Shown here piece by piece: positions 54,401 through 61,478 of a DNA stretch of 64,000 bases; position 1 is the stretch's first letter, and each line of letters begins with the position of its first letter. The notes under the pieces were generated by a model that was given only the letters and a program-made list of their open reading frames with translations, made no database searches and was not told the origin of the DNA. The stretch comes from Taklimakanibacter albus (GTDB taxonomy: Bacteria; Pseudomonadota; Alphaproteobacteria; Rhizobiales; Aestuariivirgaceae): assembly GCF_016595235.1 (NCBI RefSeq), contig NZ_JAENHL010000007.1, positions 1,710,765 to 1,774,764 of the forward strand. The letters run 5' to 3'. Made by a program: the position numbers and the translations under genes.

Positions 54401-55363
54401 CAGGCCACACCGGCGCAGCGGACCTGTCCGGCCGACAGGCCGGTAGGTGATTTCCCGAACTGTTGTCCGAATGGTACCAAATTCCGCTTCGGAAAATGCA
54501 GTCCGCTGTGCGCTGGCGCCCTCGTGATGAATGAAAAAACCGGACGATGCGTCAGCCGCTGCAAGCGCGGCACGCATCTCGAGGGCGATGCTTGCGTCTC
54601 CGACAAGAAGAAGAAACTTGAAACAAACACCCTGCCGCGCGTCTGTCCGCCCGACCGGCCGGTCGGCGCTTACCCCAATTGCTGTCCGCAGGGCACCGAC
54701 TTCCGCAATGGCAAATGCCGCTTCACGAAGGCCGCGCCGGTGAAATGCCGTAAAAGCCAGATGTTTGATGCTGTGACCGGCGTCTGCATCGACCGCGTGC
54801 GGAAGCGGTTCTGTCCCGCTGACCGTCCTGTCGGCGCTTATCCCAATTGTTGTCCGGAAGGCTATCAGTTCGCCAATGGCAAATGCCGTCGGTTCCGCGA
54901 GCAGCGCCAGGAACAACAATATTGTCCTGCCGATCGCCCGGTTGGGATTTATCCGAATTGCTGTCCTGAGGGATATCAATTCACCGGCCGCAGATGCCGC
55001 CCGGAACGCGAGCGGCAGGAAGAGCAAGCCTGTCCCGCCAGCCGGCCGGTCGGGGTCTACCCGAATTGCTGTCCGGAGGGATATCAATTCACCGGCCGCA
55101 GATGCCGCAAGTTCCGCGACCCGGATCAGCAGCAGCCGGAACAGAACACCAGGCCCAACCGGAAAACCTGTCCGGACGGTACGGTCGTCTTTGGCAAATA
55201 CAGCCGATGCCCGAATGAAGGGCCGGCGCCTCGGCCGCAACCTCAGCCGCAACCCCAGCCGCAGCAATGCGCAGGCGGCAAGGTCAGCACGCCGAGCGGC
55301 TGCTTGTGTCCAAACGGCAAGAGGGAGGACGGTGATGGTCAGTGCGTCGAAAGCGTCAGATGA
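48410..55363 (+). CDS. Large secreted modular protein with Ig-like (DUF11-type) and cysteine-rich repeats
   Basis: About 2317 residues, exported (signal RLAIAALLAALPPLFAAHAQ). Order: an N-terminal beta-propeller-like part (about 35-500); a collagen-like FPGVDGGGGQ linker (about 510-580); two DUF11-like domains (585-800); a unique part (870-1200); five more DUF11-like domains (1215-1890), each with paired cysteines and an NCA-type end; and a C-terminal part with five CPxxRPVGxYPNCCPxG repeats and a CVESVR tail. No barrel or anchor is seen. ATG at 48410 fits AGGGGA; an in-frame TTG at 48377 is possible. Whether it stays on the surface or is released is unknown. Confidence 0.82.
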   Translation: MPGAFHIARFSIRLAIAALLAALPPLFAAHAQDTLAPAAESLLQPGDIAASGFSGVKLQVEGLPPGVDPLSKTVIDPDGVTLRIYNGGPVQGPLDGQQLAPPLRTEFTAKDIGHVFGLAFDTLPADERGTPGLYAAATSAFGLYIVGPDSDGDGQPDRLMKGAPGARFMEGLFGPAPGGGAGAIWKIDSVTGAVSLYAELVNNGGPGIGGLAFDGLSRSLYVSDLDTGLIHQLKGSGSGAGLAEFDHGLQGRPLAGKDGVADDGLRLDITSPSFDTANPATWGLTQAARRIDGMAVQGRRLYYTVAEGPEVWSVGLADDGSFLGDARIELSVTASEAGIISGIAFDNKGAMVLAMRDAVQNTGDYSALTGASPTDIIRYAPESPDDPQTASSWHFDTLTYPVGQSPERRDGSGGIALQYAYKPDGGLDLTACGGTLIASGDILGPERTAHGLQIGDVSRFQSTAGATVPTAFIALDPAQDAAGARGHAGGVAVLSQCVGESGFPTLASGGSQFPGVAGNDGQTGFPGVDGGGGQPGFPGVDGGGGQAGFPGVEGGGGQAGLPDVEGGGGQVFPDVEDGGGGKTAGKLTLAKSASVPKCSPKGGCAFNIEVTNDGGEIPGPITINELIEAPQAVLTGEPNAPWQCSKAAPFTCTHPGPVPANGKLDMRLVFAPNTPPEAKELKNCASIAGGESACATMALDPNVPVQTGPVVISKKGPASCPLIGTCTFEITLTNTTDAVVPGPIPFTDTIDIPGATLADEALPAPFACDKGGPPFVCRFGGAGTGLGPRESRTVPLRINLNLPAGTTSLKNCAVKPALQKKAELQIPLNRSLPVTNASFRPQSFAKGNGLLHLAGILDDVGGEVKQGAGGGVGDAVKGVIGGGAAAPAPAGGNIGGVSGVAQNCTRWGLKQKRLALRQSNGLLTYFSGVEVDQYSKIIGTARYYSISADGTKGPQVVGRVTSFGTDQKPAFKAYWPKSGEYGNYFFDIGSDGKAKGTWVDQAGNRGTFVDEANQWVCKSSPFCEAYADKAVQAFVAARKDGCSLADLGVPAGAGGRWTANRQEHVDFCMARASTVDPAIEAENKARTDGHASCLLAKKNRDACTSFAKDVVAINEQMKAISCKDALPNLTVEGGTSICLLKTGPDATVTQEMQRRLDVCKARLAANGNAGAGGADAGGGGQAQEPAPEQCAVVAIEDVKPPGPIVEPPGPAPEQPKNLALAHNPAVAQCSDTGGGCAFTTLISNPADAPEFNGPISFVVHLSQPDGSAFPNITMESGGEAPNVAGVTAPIACKKDGNDVTCTAAAAKIPPGKSVPVPMSFKPGGGTMATAIRSCASFAGAEPSCANISLVKGSLLRAQKTTAATSCVPNCAFAISLKNMGTDAATGPFVFTEDFKPINGDTTIETVDGDFACSNTNGTFGCISTNKGTNVLKPGETLNGRVNIKTSTTSPAYTNCIDYNPAANAKPSPFDNDFAGRCVTIKDATQQGANLMIEVIPPNAKPDGIGECSLDSECDFKVRVKSNGVAVVGTSAFDAKVANGIVQSIGIGGLQGGAFSCSQRAGDTQTVFCQNGTALPPGELRDTSVPVTAGATWKKNDTLTLCAQIPPGDSTPNDDKACASVKLDPFSVKVAKSGDQSCTQGGDCHFTLRLFNPGPIDHNAPVTISDKLTGLASAQIVSITPPLPCATQPTQIPFSCTSPGPVRLDLDAPEGSEFGPRDFKMVVRLPNDASATQFSNCADVSGAAAGAASAEESCVTVKSLPPPATVGDLTVTKSAVSASCSETEPCQFKIAVTNNGTQSFPGPVAVYDVMSVNNAPMTQVQLVSGPPVGWTCLASAAPGMQCSMPGPLPPKATVELTLGLQPLAGSLGAALKIDNCAEIAGGQAQQKSCASIALKQAPAQAPGCGYGMVLTSAGLCACPAPKIWNGRECGYGSGGASMSKPGDEQPKPALPVITTPPATCGSGMILAGNGLCACPANTRWTGKACEGGKGGGGFDMIKQATPAQRTCPADRPVGDFPNCCPNGTKFRFGKCSPLCAGALVMNEKTGRCVSRCKRGTHLEGDACVSDKKKKLETNTLPRVCPPDRPVGAYPNCCPQGTDFRNGKCRFTKAAPVKCRKSQMFDAVTGVCIDRVRKRFCPADRPVGAYPNCCPEGYQFANGKCRRFREQRQEQQYCPADRPVGIYPNCCPEGYQFTGRRCRPERERQEEQACPASRPVGVYPNCCPEGYQFTGRRCRKFRDPDQQQPEQNTRPNRKTCPDGTVVFGKYSRCPNEGPAPRPQPQPQPQPQQCAGGKVSTPSGCLCPNGKREDGDGQCVESVR
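49940..50160 (+). repeat. Collagen-like FPGVxGGGGQxG repeats
   Basis: About five imperfect repeats of 12-13 codons (FPGVDGGGGQPG, FPGVDGGGGQAG, FPGVEGGGGQAG, LPDVEGGGGQ, FPDVEDGGGG) link the N-terminal part of the modular protein to its first DUF11-like domain. Such Gly/Pro/Asp-rich linkers usually form extended flexible arms. Confidence 0.8.
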
Positions 55364-55396
55364 ACCAGGTGAAATGACCATCAGGAGATTGCACCT

Positions 55397-55924
55397 ATGA
55401 GATCTTCGTTCTTCGCAACGCTGGCGGGCATGCTGGCCATGGCGGGTGTTTCGATCTTTCAACCCGTGGAGCTCCATGCCGGGACGCCGTTGACCGGTGG
55501 CTGCGATGGAGCGTCCTGCCTTTCGCAAGCCGTGGAAAGCAAAAGCGGCAAACTCGATCAGGCTGCCTCACCGCAGATGCTCGCCTTCGAGATAAACATA
55601 AAATTCAAGTGCCCGGACGGCTTCCGCAGGGAAGACGGCGAATGTGTGCGCGACCGAAGAGGCAAGAAGAAGAGGTTTGAATGCTCGGACGGCTTCCATA
55701 GGGAAGACGGTGAATGCGTGCGCGACCGGAAGAGCAAGAAGCAGACCAGAAACTGTCCGGAAGGCACCGAGTTCAGCCGCGGCAAATGCCGCAGGAGCGA
55801 ATTCCCGCCCGTGGAAGGCGAGGAGGAGCAAACCTGTTCGCATAATGACCATCTGGAGAATGGCCGGTGCGTGCCGTGCCGACAGGGCTTCCATGTTGAA
55901 GGAGACGAATGTGTGCCGGACTGA
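55397..55924 (+). CDS. Small secreted cysteine-rich protein
   Basis: A 175-residue protein with a signal peptide (MRSSFFATLAGMLAMAGVSIFQPVELHAG). The mature part has CPDGFRREDGECVRDR, CSDGFHREDGECVRDR, CPEGTEFSRGKC and CRQGFHVEGDECV, four repeats that resemble the CCPxG and C-terminal modules of the large protein upstream. They are probably disulfide-linked. Starts 33 bases after the end of that gene, so it may be in the same transcript. Its 3' end overlaps the GTG start of the OmpA-type gene. Confidence 0.75.
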   Translation: MRSSFFATLAGMLAMAGVSIFQPVELHAGTPLTGGCDGASCLSQAVESKSGKLDQAASPQMLAFEINIKFKCPDGFRREDGECVRDRRGKKKRFECSDGFHREDGECVRDRKSKKQTRNCPEGTEFSRGKCRRSEFPPVEGEEEQTCSHNDHLENGRCVPCRQGFHVEGDECVPD

Positions 55925-56900
55925 TATTTTTCGGATAGGCCTGATGGCGCTTGGCTTGACGCTCTCCTCAGCGCTGGCGCAGGCGGAAGATGCCGAGGGC
56001 TGCAAGGACAATCCACTCGTCGGACGTTTCCAGGGCGCGGCGATCGCCTACTGCAAGGCGAAGGATTTCGATGAGCTGGTGTTCCTGCAGTCACCGCATG
56101 ATTATGGCGCGCTGCTGGAGCGCAATGCCACCAAGGACAGGTCGGGGCCGGAATGGCTCAAGCAGCAGGGAAAAGCCAGCGAGATCCGTTATGAATTGCC
56201 GGCCGGCAGCTCATCTCTCGAGGTCGCCGCCAGTTATGAAGCGGATCTGAGGGCCAAAGGCTTCAACATCATTTTCTCCTGCGCCGATCAGGAGTGTCTG
56301 GCCGGCAATCTGCGTGATCTCTATCTGCTGGGCGAGCAGCTCGATCCGACCAATGGCGTGTCCACCGCCTATTCCGACCATGCCCGTTATCTCCTGGCGA
56401 AGCTCGAGCGACCGGAGGGTGCGGTCTATGCCAGCGTCATCACGGGCGAGGACAAGGACAAGACGGTCGCATTTCTTCGGGTGCTGGAAGCCCAGGGCAT
56501 GGAGTCCGGCAAGGTGGCGACGGCGGCGCCGGAAGATTTATCGGCGTCACTCGCCGCGCAAGGTAGCGTCAATCTCTACGGCATCCTGTTCGACTATGAT
56601 CAGGATACCGTGAAGCCGGAATCGAAGCCGGCGCTCGACGAGATCGCCAAGGTCCTGGCCGACAAGCCGTCGCTGCGCCTCAAGATCATCGGCCATACCG
56701 ACAATGTGGGCAGCGCCGCCTATAATCTCGACTTGTCCAGCCGTCGCGCCGCCAACGTATCTGCAGCCCTTGTCGGCGGTTATGGAATAGACCCTGCCCG
56801 CTTGTCCTTCGAAGGGGCCGGCCTGTCACGCCCGATCGAATCCAACGATACCGATGAAGGACGCGCCAAGAACCGGCGGGTCGAGCTTGTCGTGCAATGA
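55911..56900 (+). CDS. OmpA family protein
   Basis: A 329-residue envelope protein with a signal peptide (RIGLMALGLTLSSALAQA) and a C-terminal OmpA/MotB peptidoglycan-binding domain (about 220-329: YGILFDYDQDTVKPESKPALDEIAKVLAD, IIGHTDNVGSAAYNLDLSSRRAANV, NRRVELVVQ), with the Asp and Arg that bind diaminopimelate. The N-terminal part has four cysteines and no clear family. GTG at 55911 lies 6 bases after AAGGAGA and overlaps the previous gene by 14 bases. It may anchor the secreted cysteine-rich proteins to the cell wall, by inference. Confidence 0.85.
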   Translation: MCRTDIFRIGLMALGLTLSSALAQAEDAEGCKDNPLVGRFQGAAIAYCKAKDFDELVFLQSPHDYGALLERNATKDRSGPEWLKQQGKASEIRYELPAGSSSLEVAASYEADLRAKGFNIIFSCADQECLAGNLRDLYLLGEQLDPTNGVSTAYSDHARYLLAKLERPEGAVYASVITGEDKDKTVAFLRVLEAQGMESGKVATAAPEDLSASLAAQGSVNLYGILFDYDQDTVKPESKPALDEIAKVLADKPSLRLKIIGHTDNVGSAAYNLDLSSRRAANVSAALVGGYGIDPARLSFEGAGLSRPIESNDTDEGRAKNRRVELVVQ

Positions 56901-56912
56901 GCGGGTCGGATC

Positions 56913-57512
56913 ATGAATGACGTCAGGCACTGCAAGTTCGTATGGCCGCTGGCCGTTCTGGCGCTGATTTGTAGCTCGCGGATCGCCGGCGCCGCGTCTC
57001 TCACCGTCGAATGCGAGAGGGAGGATGTGATCGTGCCGGGCTGGGCCGCGCCGCTCATCCTTTCCTATCCGGGCGGTGACAGCGGCGGTCTGACCGTGAC
57101 GTCGGAACATGTGACATTCAGCCTGCCCGCCGCGCAGACATTAACGAGGGACGTCGTTGATGGGGCTGAAGTGACGGCAACCACGATCTCAGGCTCTGGC
57201 GAGACATCATCCCTGATGCCTGATCCGCAGGCGCTCATGGCCTGCGTAGCCAGCTCGCTGCAGCCCGAATTCAAAGACGATGCGGATGTGCAGTTCACGA
57301 CGATGCTCGGCTGTGTGCCCAAGGTGGCCATGGGCGCTTCTCCAATTGCCATCCATGCCAGCATATCATTGGGCATCTTCCCTGGAAGCAACCCGGACGC
57401 GCCCGACGTGAATGTCGAGATCAAGCGCAGCTATGTGGACATAAAGACGCCCGCAGGCGACAAAGTCACCATCGATACCTATCCCAAGAACTGCAAACTT
57501 GCAGGACATTGA
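56913..57512 (+). CDS. Secreted protein of unknown family
   Basis: A 199-residue protein with a signal peptide (FVWPLAVLALICSSRIAGAA) starting 12 bases after the OmpA-type gene, so probably the same operon. The mature part is beta-rich with four cysteines (LTVECERED, ALMACVASS, TMLGCVPKV, PKNCKLAG) and the segment PIAIHASISLGIFPGSN. I recognise no domain. Its place suggests it belongs to the surface complex. Confidence 0.6.
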   Translation: MNDVRHCKFVWPLAVLALICSSRIAGAASLTVECEREDVIVPGWAAPLILSYPGGDSGGLTVTSEHVTFSLPAAQTLTRDVVDGAEVTATTISGSGETSSLMPDPQALMACVASSLQPEFKDDADVQFTTMLGCVPKVAMGASPIAIHASISLGIFPGSNPDAPDVNVEIKRSYVDIKTPAGDKVTIDTYPKNCKLAGH

Positions 57513-57554
57513 GGCCGGCATTGCAAGGAGTTTCCCGATTCAAACGCCGAACGC

Positions 57555-57585
57555 CGCTCATTTCAGCATCATATGATGCTAGGCG
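57555..57585 (+). promoter_or_regulatory. Shared upstream element, copy 3 (Ser/Thr/Gly gene)
   Basis: CGCTCATTTCAGCATCATAT followed by GATGCTAGGCG matches the first 31 bases of the 41266 copy in 28 positions. Here the dyad is complete: AGCATCATATGATGCT (57565-57580) is a perfect 16-bp palindrome. It lies about 210 bases before ATG at 57785. The homology of the following TTTCCGGCA resembles TTTTCCCGGCA in the other copies. Confidence 0.75.
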
Positions 57586-57618
57586 AACCGCGCTCTTTCC
57601 GGCAATGTTTTGCCTGAA

Positions 57619-57663
57619 GCATGATCTGGAAAAGTGCGGCGCGGTTTTCCGGAAGGATCATGC
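57619..57663. repeat. Rhizobial dispersed palindrome
   Basis: GCATGATC-TGGAAAA ... TTTTCC-GGAAG-GATCATGC: perfect 8-bp ends and an imperfect inner stem, in the 272-base gap before the Ser/Thr/Gly gene. The form is that of a palindromic repeat with many copies in rhizobial genomes, which supports the taxonomic reading. Confidence 0.7.
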
Positions 57664-57751
57664 GCATACAGGAAGATAAAGCGTGATCGCGACTCTTCCT
57701 GAAGTCATCACGCTTCGGAGTTGAACCGATGTGGTATCCGGTGGGCACGGA

Positions 57752-57780
57752 CCTCCTCCGCCGGAACATGGCGGAGGAGG
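57752..57780 (+). promoter_or_regulatory. Hairpin that encloses the ribosome binding site
   Basis: CCTCCTCCGCC (57752-57762), a 7-base loop, and GGCGGAGGAGG (57770-57780) form a perfect 11-bp stem. The 3' arm contains the GGAGGAGG ribosome site of the gene starting at 57785. The hairpin should hide the site from ribosomes, so translation may need melting by temperature, an RNA, a protein or a ribosome on an upstream frame. Confidence 0.75.
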
Positions 57781-57784
57781 ATTT

Positions 57785-58588
57785 ATGAAGACGGCGATCT
57801 ATTTCATGGGCGTGGCGACCGCAGCGGCGATAGCGGTCGTGGGCTTTCCGCAGCTCTTGGCGACGTCGAAGACAATTCTCGAGCGCTGCCCGGACCGCGT
57901 GGAGCATGGAAGATGTGGAGATACGAGGTCTTCGGACAATCGCACGAATCCGAAGAGTCCCAAAAAATCCCGGACCGCCTCTAGTTCCAGCTCGTCCGGC
58001 GAAACCAGTGGCGGCACATCCGGCAGTCCCGGACAAAGTTCCGGTTCCTCCGGACAGACTTCCGGCAACACCAGTGGTGGAACCAGCGGTGGCACATCTG
58101 GCACCTCCGGGCAAAGCTCAGGTTCCTCCGGACAGAGTTCCGGCAACACCAGCGGCGGCACATCGGGCAATACCAGCGGTGGAACAAGCGGTGGCACATC
58201 GGGCAACACCAGCGGCGGCACATCCGGTGGAACGAGTGGTGGCACATCTGGCACGTCCGGCCAAAGCTCAGGTTCTTCAGGACAGAGTTCGGGCGACACC
58301 AGTGGCGGCACGTCCGGTAACACCAGCGGTGGTACATCAGGCAACACCAGCGGCGGCACGTCCGGTGGCACATCCGGCACATCCGGGCAAAGCTCAGGTT
58401 CTTCCGGGCAGAGTTCTGGCGACACCAGTGGCGGCACAAGCGGCAACACCAGCGGTGGCACAAGCGGCAACACCAGCGGTGGAACGAGCGGCGACACATC
58501 TGGCACGTCCGGGCAAAGCTCAGGTTCCTCCGGACAGACTTCCGGCAACACCAGCGGCGGCACGTCCGGTGGATTGGGTGGCGGATAA
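57785..58588 (+). CDS. Ser/Thr/Gly-rich repetitive secreted protein
   Basis: A 267-residue protein. The N-terminus is one hydrophobic helix (AIYFMGVATAAAIAVVGFPQLL), a possible signal or anchor, then a short charged region with two cysteines (RCPDRVEHGRCGD). From about residue 68 on it is almost all Ser, Thr and Gly in units such as SGNTSGGT and SGTSGQSSGSSGQ, ending GGLGGG. Such runs resemble O-glycosylated linkers or disordered surface proteins. ATG at 57785 is 4-5 bases after GGAGGAGG. Belongs to the shared-element group. Confidence 0.7.
   Translation: MKTAIYFMGVATAAAIAVVGFPQLLATSKTILERCPDRVEHGRCGDTRSSDNRTNPKSPKKSRTASSSSSSGETSGGTSGSPGQSSGSSGQTSGNTSGGTSGGTSGTSGQSSGSSGQSSGNTSGGTSGNTSGGTSGGTSGNTSGGTSGGTSGGTSGTSGQSSGSSGQSSGDTSGGTSGNTSGGTSGNTSGGTSGGTSGTSGQSSGSSGQSSGDTSGGTSGNTSGGTSGNTSGGTSGDTSGTSGQSSGSSGQTSGNTSGGTSGGLGGG
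57996..58585 (+). repeat. Tandem TSGG/SGQSSG repeats
   Basis: The coding DNA repeats near-identical 12- to 15-base words for TSGGTSG and SGNTSGG. The longer module GTSGQSSGSSGQ recurs about five times, at spacings of 105-135 bases, with Asn/Asp and Thr/Ser switches. The uneven spacing of modules suggests copy-number change. Confidence 0.8.
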
Positions 58589-58613
58589 TCCAGCTGGAAC
58601 TTGATCGACGCAA

Positions 58614-59954
58614 ATGGATGTCCGGCGACCAACACATATTGATGTTCAGGCCGGGCAAACTGTCCGTACCCGCGGCCAAGGCCATCAAGAGAGCCATGCT
58701 CCACTGATCCCAACATGTCCGGGCTCCGCCAGCGGCCAATGGACCGGTGCGGCAGGTGTGCTCATGGCCCTGGCAAGCGCGTGGCTTTTGCGCGACTGGG
58801 CCGAAGCCGCCCATCTCAAGACGCTCGCCGTGCTCGCTTTGTCGACCGCCGCCATGCTGGCCATGGATCTGCTTGTCTACCGGGTCCAGTTCAATCCCAC
58901 CACGGAGCTGGCGCCGGAACCGATCCGGCCGATCGATCCGCTGCGGCTCCTTCAGAAGCTCATCGGATTCTGGATGACCATCGGGTGCATCGCGGCGCTC
59001 TATGCCCTCCTGCCGGAATATGGCAACGCGTTCTACCAGCCCTTCAAGGATGCCGCTTTATATCTGCTGCCCGGGCTCATCGTCGCGTCGCCCTTCTACA
59101 TTCTCCATGTCGACCGCCGGCAGCGCGATCCCCTCGATGCCTATGCGCAGCTTCCTCTGCTGCTCACCGGGCACCGTCCGGCCGACTGGAGCATGCTGGC
59201 GGCTCACGCGCGCGGCTGGCTCGTGAAGGCTTTCTTCCTGCCCTTGATGTTCGTCTATGCCAATAACGATCTCGCCGAGCTGTGGTCGGCGCCGCCGCTC
59301 CTGCAAATGGACTTCCAGCATGTCTTTTCCCGGCTCATCGATATCTTCTTCCTTCTCGATGTGCTCCTGGCGGTGATCGCCTATGCGCTGACCTTGCGGG
59401 TGATCGACAGTCACATCAGGAGCACCGAGCCGACGATTGGCGGCTGGGCCATCTGCCTCATCTGCTACCGGCCATTCGTGGATGTGCAAGGACACTACAT
59501 TCAATATGAGCTGGACAACCTCTCCTGGGAAAAGGTCCTCGCGCCCTATCCCCTGCTTTATGCCCTATGGGGTAGCGCCATTCTGCTCCTGGTTTTCATC
59601 TATGTCTGGTCGACGGCCACCTTCGGCCTGCGCTTCTCCAACCTCACCCATCGCGGCATCATCACCAACGGCCCCTATCGCTGGGTGAAACACCCGGCCT
59701 ATCTGGCCAAGAATCTCAGCTGGTGGCTGATCGCGGTGCCGTTCATCGCCGGCGCGGGCTCGCTCACGGCGGTTCAGTCCTGCCTGATGCTGGGCGCCGC
59801 CAATCTCATCTATTACCTGCGCGCCAGGACGGAGGAACGCCATTTGAGCGCCGATCCGGTCTATCGGGACTACCAGGCCTTCATCGCCAGGCACGGCCTG
59901 TTCGCCCGTGCCGCGGGCGTGATCAGATTAGCTTACGCCAAGCTCGCTCAATAG
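58614..59954 (+). CDS. Multi-pass membrane methyltransferase-like protein (ICMT/PEMT-type C-terminus)
   Basis: A 446-residue membrane protein with about nine hydrophobic helices. The C-terminus carries the isoprenylcysteine/phospholipid methyltransferase pattern: [23 protein letters not shown] (S-adenosylmethionine loop) and [21 protein letters not shown]. The first 350 residues are of no recognised family. The methyl acceptor is unknown. A start further downstream (near GTG 58758) is possible, since residues 1-45 are not hydrophobic and no ribosome site is evident at 58614. It follows the Ser/Thr/Gly gene by 25 bases. Confidence 0.75.
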   Translation: MDVRRPTHIDVQAGQTVRTRGQGHQESHAPLIPTCPGSASGQWTGAAGVLMALASAWLLRDWAEAAHLKTLAVLALSTAAMLAMDLLVYRVQFNPTTELAPEPIRPIDPLRLLQKLIGFWMTIGCIAALYALLPEYGNAFYQPFKDAALYLLPGLIVASPFYILHVDRRQRDPLDAYAQLPLLLTGHRPADWSMLAAHARGWLVKAFFLPLMFVYANNDLAELWSAPPLLQMDFQHVFSRLIDIFFLLDVLLAVIAYALTLRVIDSHIRSTEPTIGGWAICLICYRPFVDVQGHYIQYELDNLSWEKVLAPYPLLYALWGSAILLLVFIYVWSTATFGLRFSNLTHRGIITNGPYRWVKHPAYLAKNLSWWLIAVPFIAGAGSLTAVQSCLMLGAANLIYYLRARTEERHLSADPVYRDYQAFIARHGLFARAAGVIRLAYAKLAQ

Positions 59955-61463
59955 ACCCGGCACAAAGCTTTCGAAAGCGCCGGTCTCCACCATTGTCGCG
60001 ATGGCCTCAATGTCGGTGGCGAATTCGCGGTCGATCTCACGCGCCTTGGCCTTGCCGCGCACCAGCTTGTAGGCGGCCTCGAGCGGCTCGGACGAGCTGA
60101 GCGGACGGCGGAAGTCGATGCCTTCGACGGCCGACATCAGCTCGATGGCGATGATGCGCGACAGATTGGCGTTCATCAAAGCGAGCCTGCGCCCGCCATG
60201 GGTCGCCATGCTGACATGATCTTCCTGATTGGCCGAGGTCGGCACGCTGTCGACGCTCGCCGGATGCGACAGCTGCTTGTTCTCGCTCATCAGCGCCGCG
60301 GCGGTGCATTGCGGAATCATGAAGCCCGAATTGAGCCCCGGATTGCGGATGAGGAAAGGCGGCAGCAGCGAGATGGTCGGATCGATCAAAGCGGCGATGC
60401 GGCGCTCGCTGATCGAGCCGATCTCGGCGACGGCAAGCGCGATGATGTCGGCGGCGAAGGCAACCGGTTCGGCATGGAAATTGCCGCCTGACAAAACCGC
60501 GCCATCTTCGGCGAAGACCAGCGGATTGTCGGAAACGCCAGTGGCTTCGATGACCAGCGTGCGCGCCGCATTGGTAAGGATGTCGAGACAGGCGCCCATC
60601 ACTTGCGGCTGGCAACGGAAGGAATAGGGATCCTGCACCCGGTCGTCGCCCGAAACATGCGAGGCGCGGATGGCGCTGCCCGCCATCAGCCGGCGATAAT
60701 GTTTCGCCGCGAGCTGCTGGCCGGGATGCGGCCGGAGCGCATGGATGCGCGGATCGAAAGGTGTGTCGGAGCCCATCACCGCATCGACGGAGAGCGCGCC
60801 GGCCAGGATGGCCGCAGCGGCATTGCGCTCGGCGGCGATGAGACCGTAGAGCGCCAGTGCCGTCGACACCTGCGTGCCGTTGAGAAGGGCGAGCCCCTCC
60901 TTGGGGCCGAGCGGCACGGGTGAGAGCCCCGCCGCCTTGAGGGCTTCCGCACCCGGCACACGTTTGCCTTTGACGAAGGCTTCGCCCTCGCCGATGAGCA
61001 CCAGCGAGAGATGGGCGAGCGGCGCCAGATCGCCCGAGGCGCCGACCGAACCCTGGCCCGGAATCATCGGCAGGATGTCCTGATTGAGAAGACCGGCGAG
61101 CGTCTCCATCGCCTGGAGGCTGATGCCCGAGGCGCCCTGCGACAGCGCATTGATCTTGAGCAGCATGATAGCGCGCACCACGCCTGCACCCAGCGGCGCA
61201 CCGACGCCCGCCGCATGCGAACGCACGATATTGAGCTGTAGGGCCGAGAGATCGGCCGCCGCAATGCGCTGCTTGGCGAGCTTGCCGAAGCCGGTATTGA
61301 CGCCATAGATCGCATCACCGGTGGCGAGCAGCTTGGTCACCGTCTCGGCGCTGCGCGTGATGGCCGCGCGGGCCTTGGGCGTGAGCTCGACGGTGATCGG
61401 TCCTGCCAGCGCCTGGCGGATGAAAGCGAGGGTGAGCGGGCTGTCGCCGATACGGATGGTCAT
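59928..61463 (-). CDS. hutH: Histidine ammonia-lyase
   Basis: A 511-residue enzyme that turns L-histidine to urocanate and ammonia. The MIO cofactor triad Ala-Ser-Gly is in [16 protein letters not shown]; other landmarks are [41 protein letters not shown] and SGGNFHAEP. The length is that of the family. Follows hutF with a 15-base gap on the same strand. Its 3' end overlaps the 3' end of the methyltransferase-like gene by 27 bases. hutU is not in the window. Confidence 0.96.
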   Translation of the reverse strand: MTIRIGDSPLTLAFIRQALAGPITVELTPKARAAITRSAETVTKLLATGDAIYGVNTGFGKLAKQRIAAADLSALQLNIVRSHAAGVGAPLGAGVVRAIMLLKINALSQGASGISLQAMETLAGLLNQDILPMIPGQGSVGASGDLAPLAHLSLVLIGEGEAFVKGKRVPGAEALKAAGLSPVPLGPKEGLALLNGTQVSTALALYGLIAAERNAAAAILAGALSVDAVMGSDTPFDPRIHALRPHPGQQLAAKHYRRLMAGSAIRASHVSGDDRVQDPYSFRCQPQVMGACLDILTNAARTLVIEATGVSDNPLVFAEDGAVLSGGNFHAEPVAFAADIIALAVAEIGSISERRIAALIDPTISLLPPFLIRNPGLNSGFMIPQCTAAALMSENKQLSHPASVDSVPTSANQEDHVSMATHGGRRLALMNANLSRIIAIELMSAVEGIDFRRPLSSSEPLEAAYKLVRGKAKAREIDREFATDIEAIATMVETGAFESFVPGLLSELGVS

Positions 61464-61478
61464 CGATGCACCTTGTTC

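Noticed and set aside
57799-58716. A Pro/Leu/Val-rich minus-strand frame of 305 codons
   Set aside because: Reverse complement of the Ser/Thr/Gly repeats; the plus strand has a ribosome site and a signal-like N-terminus.
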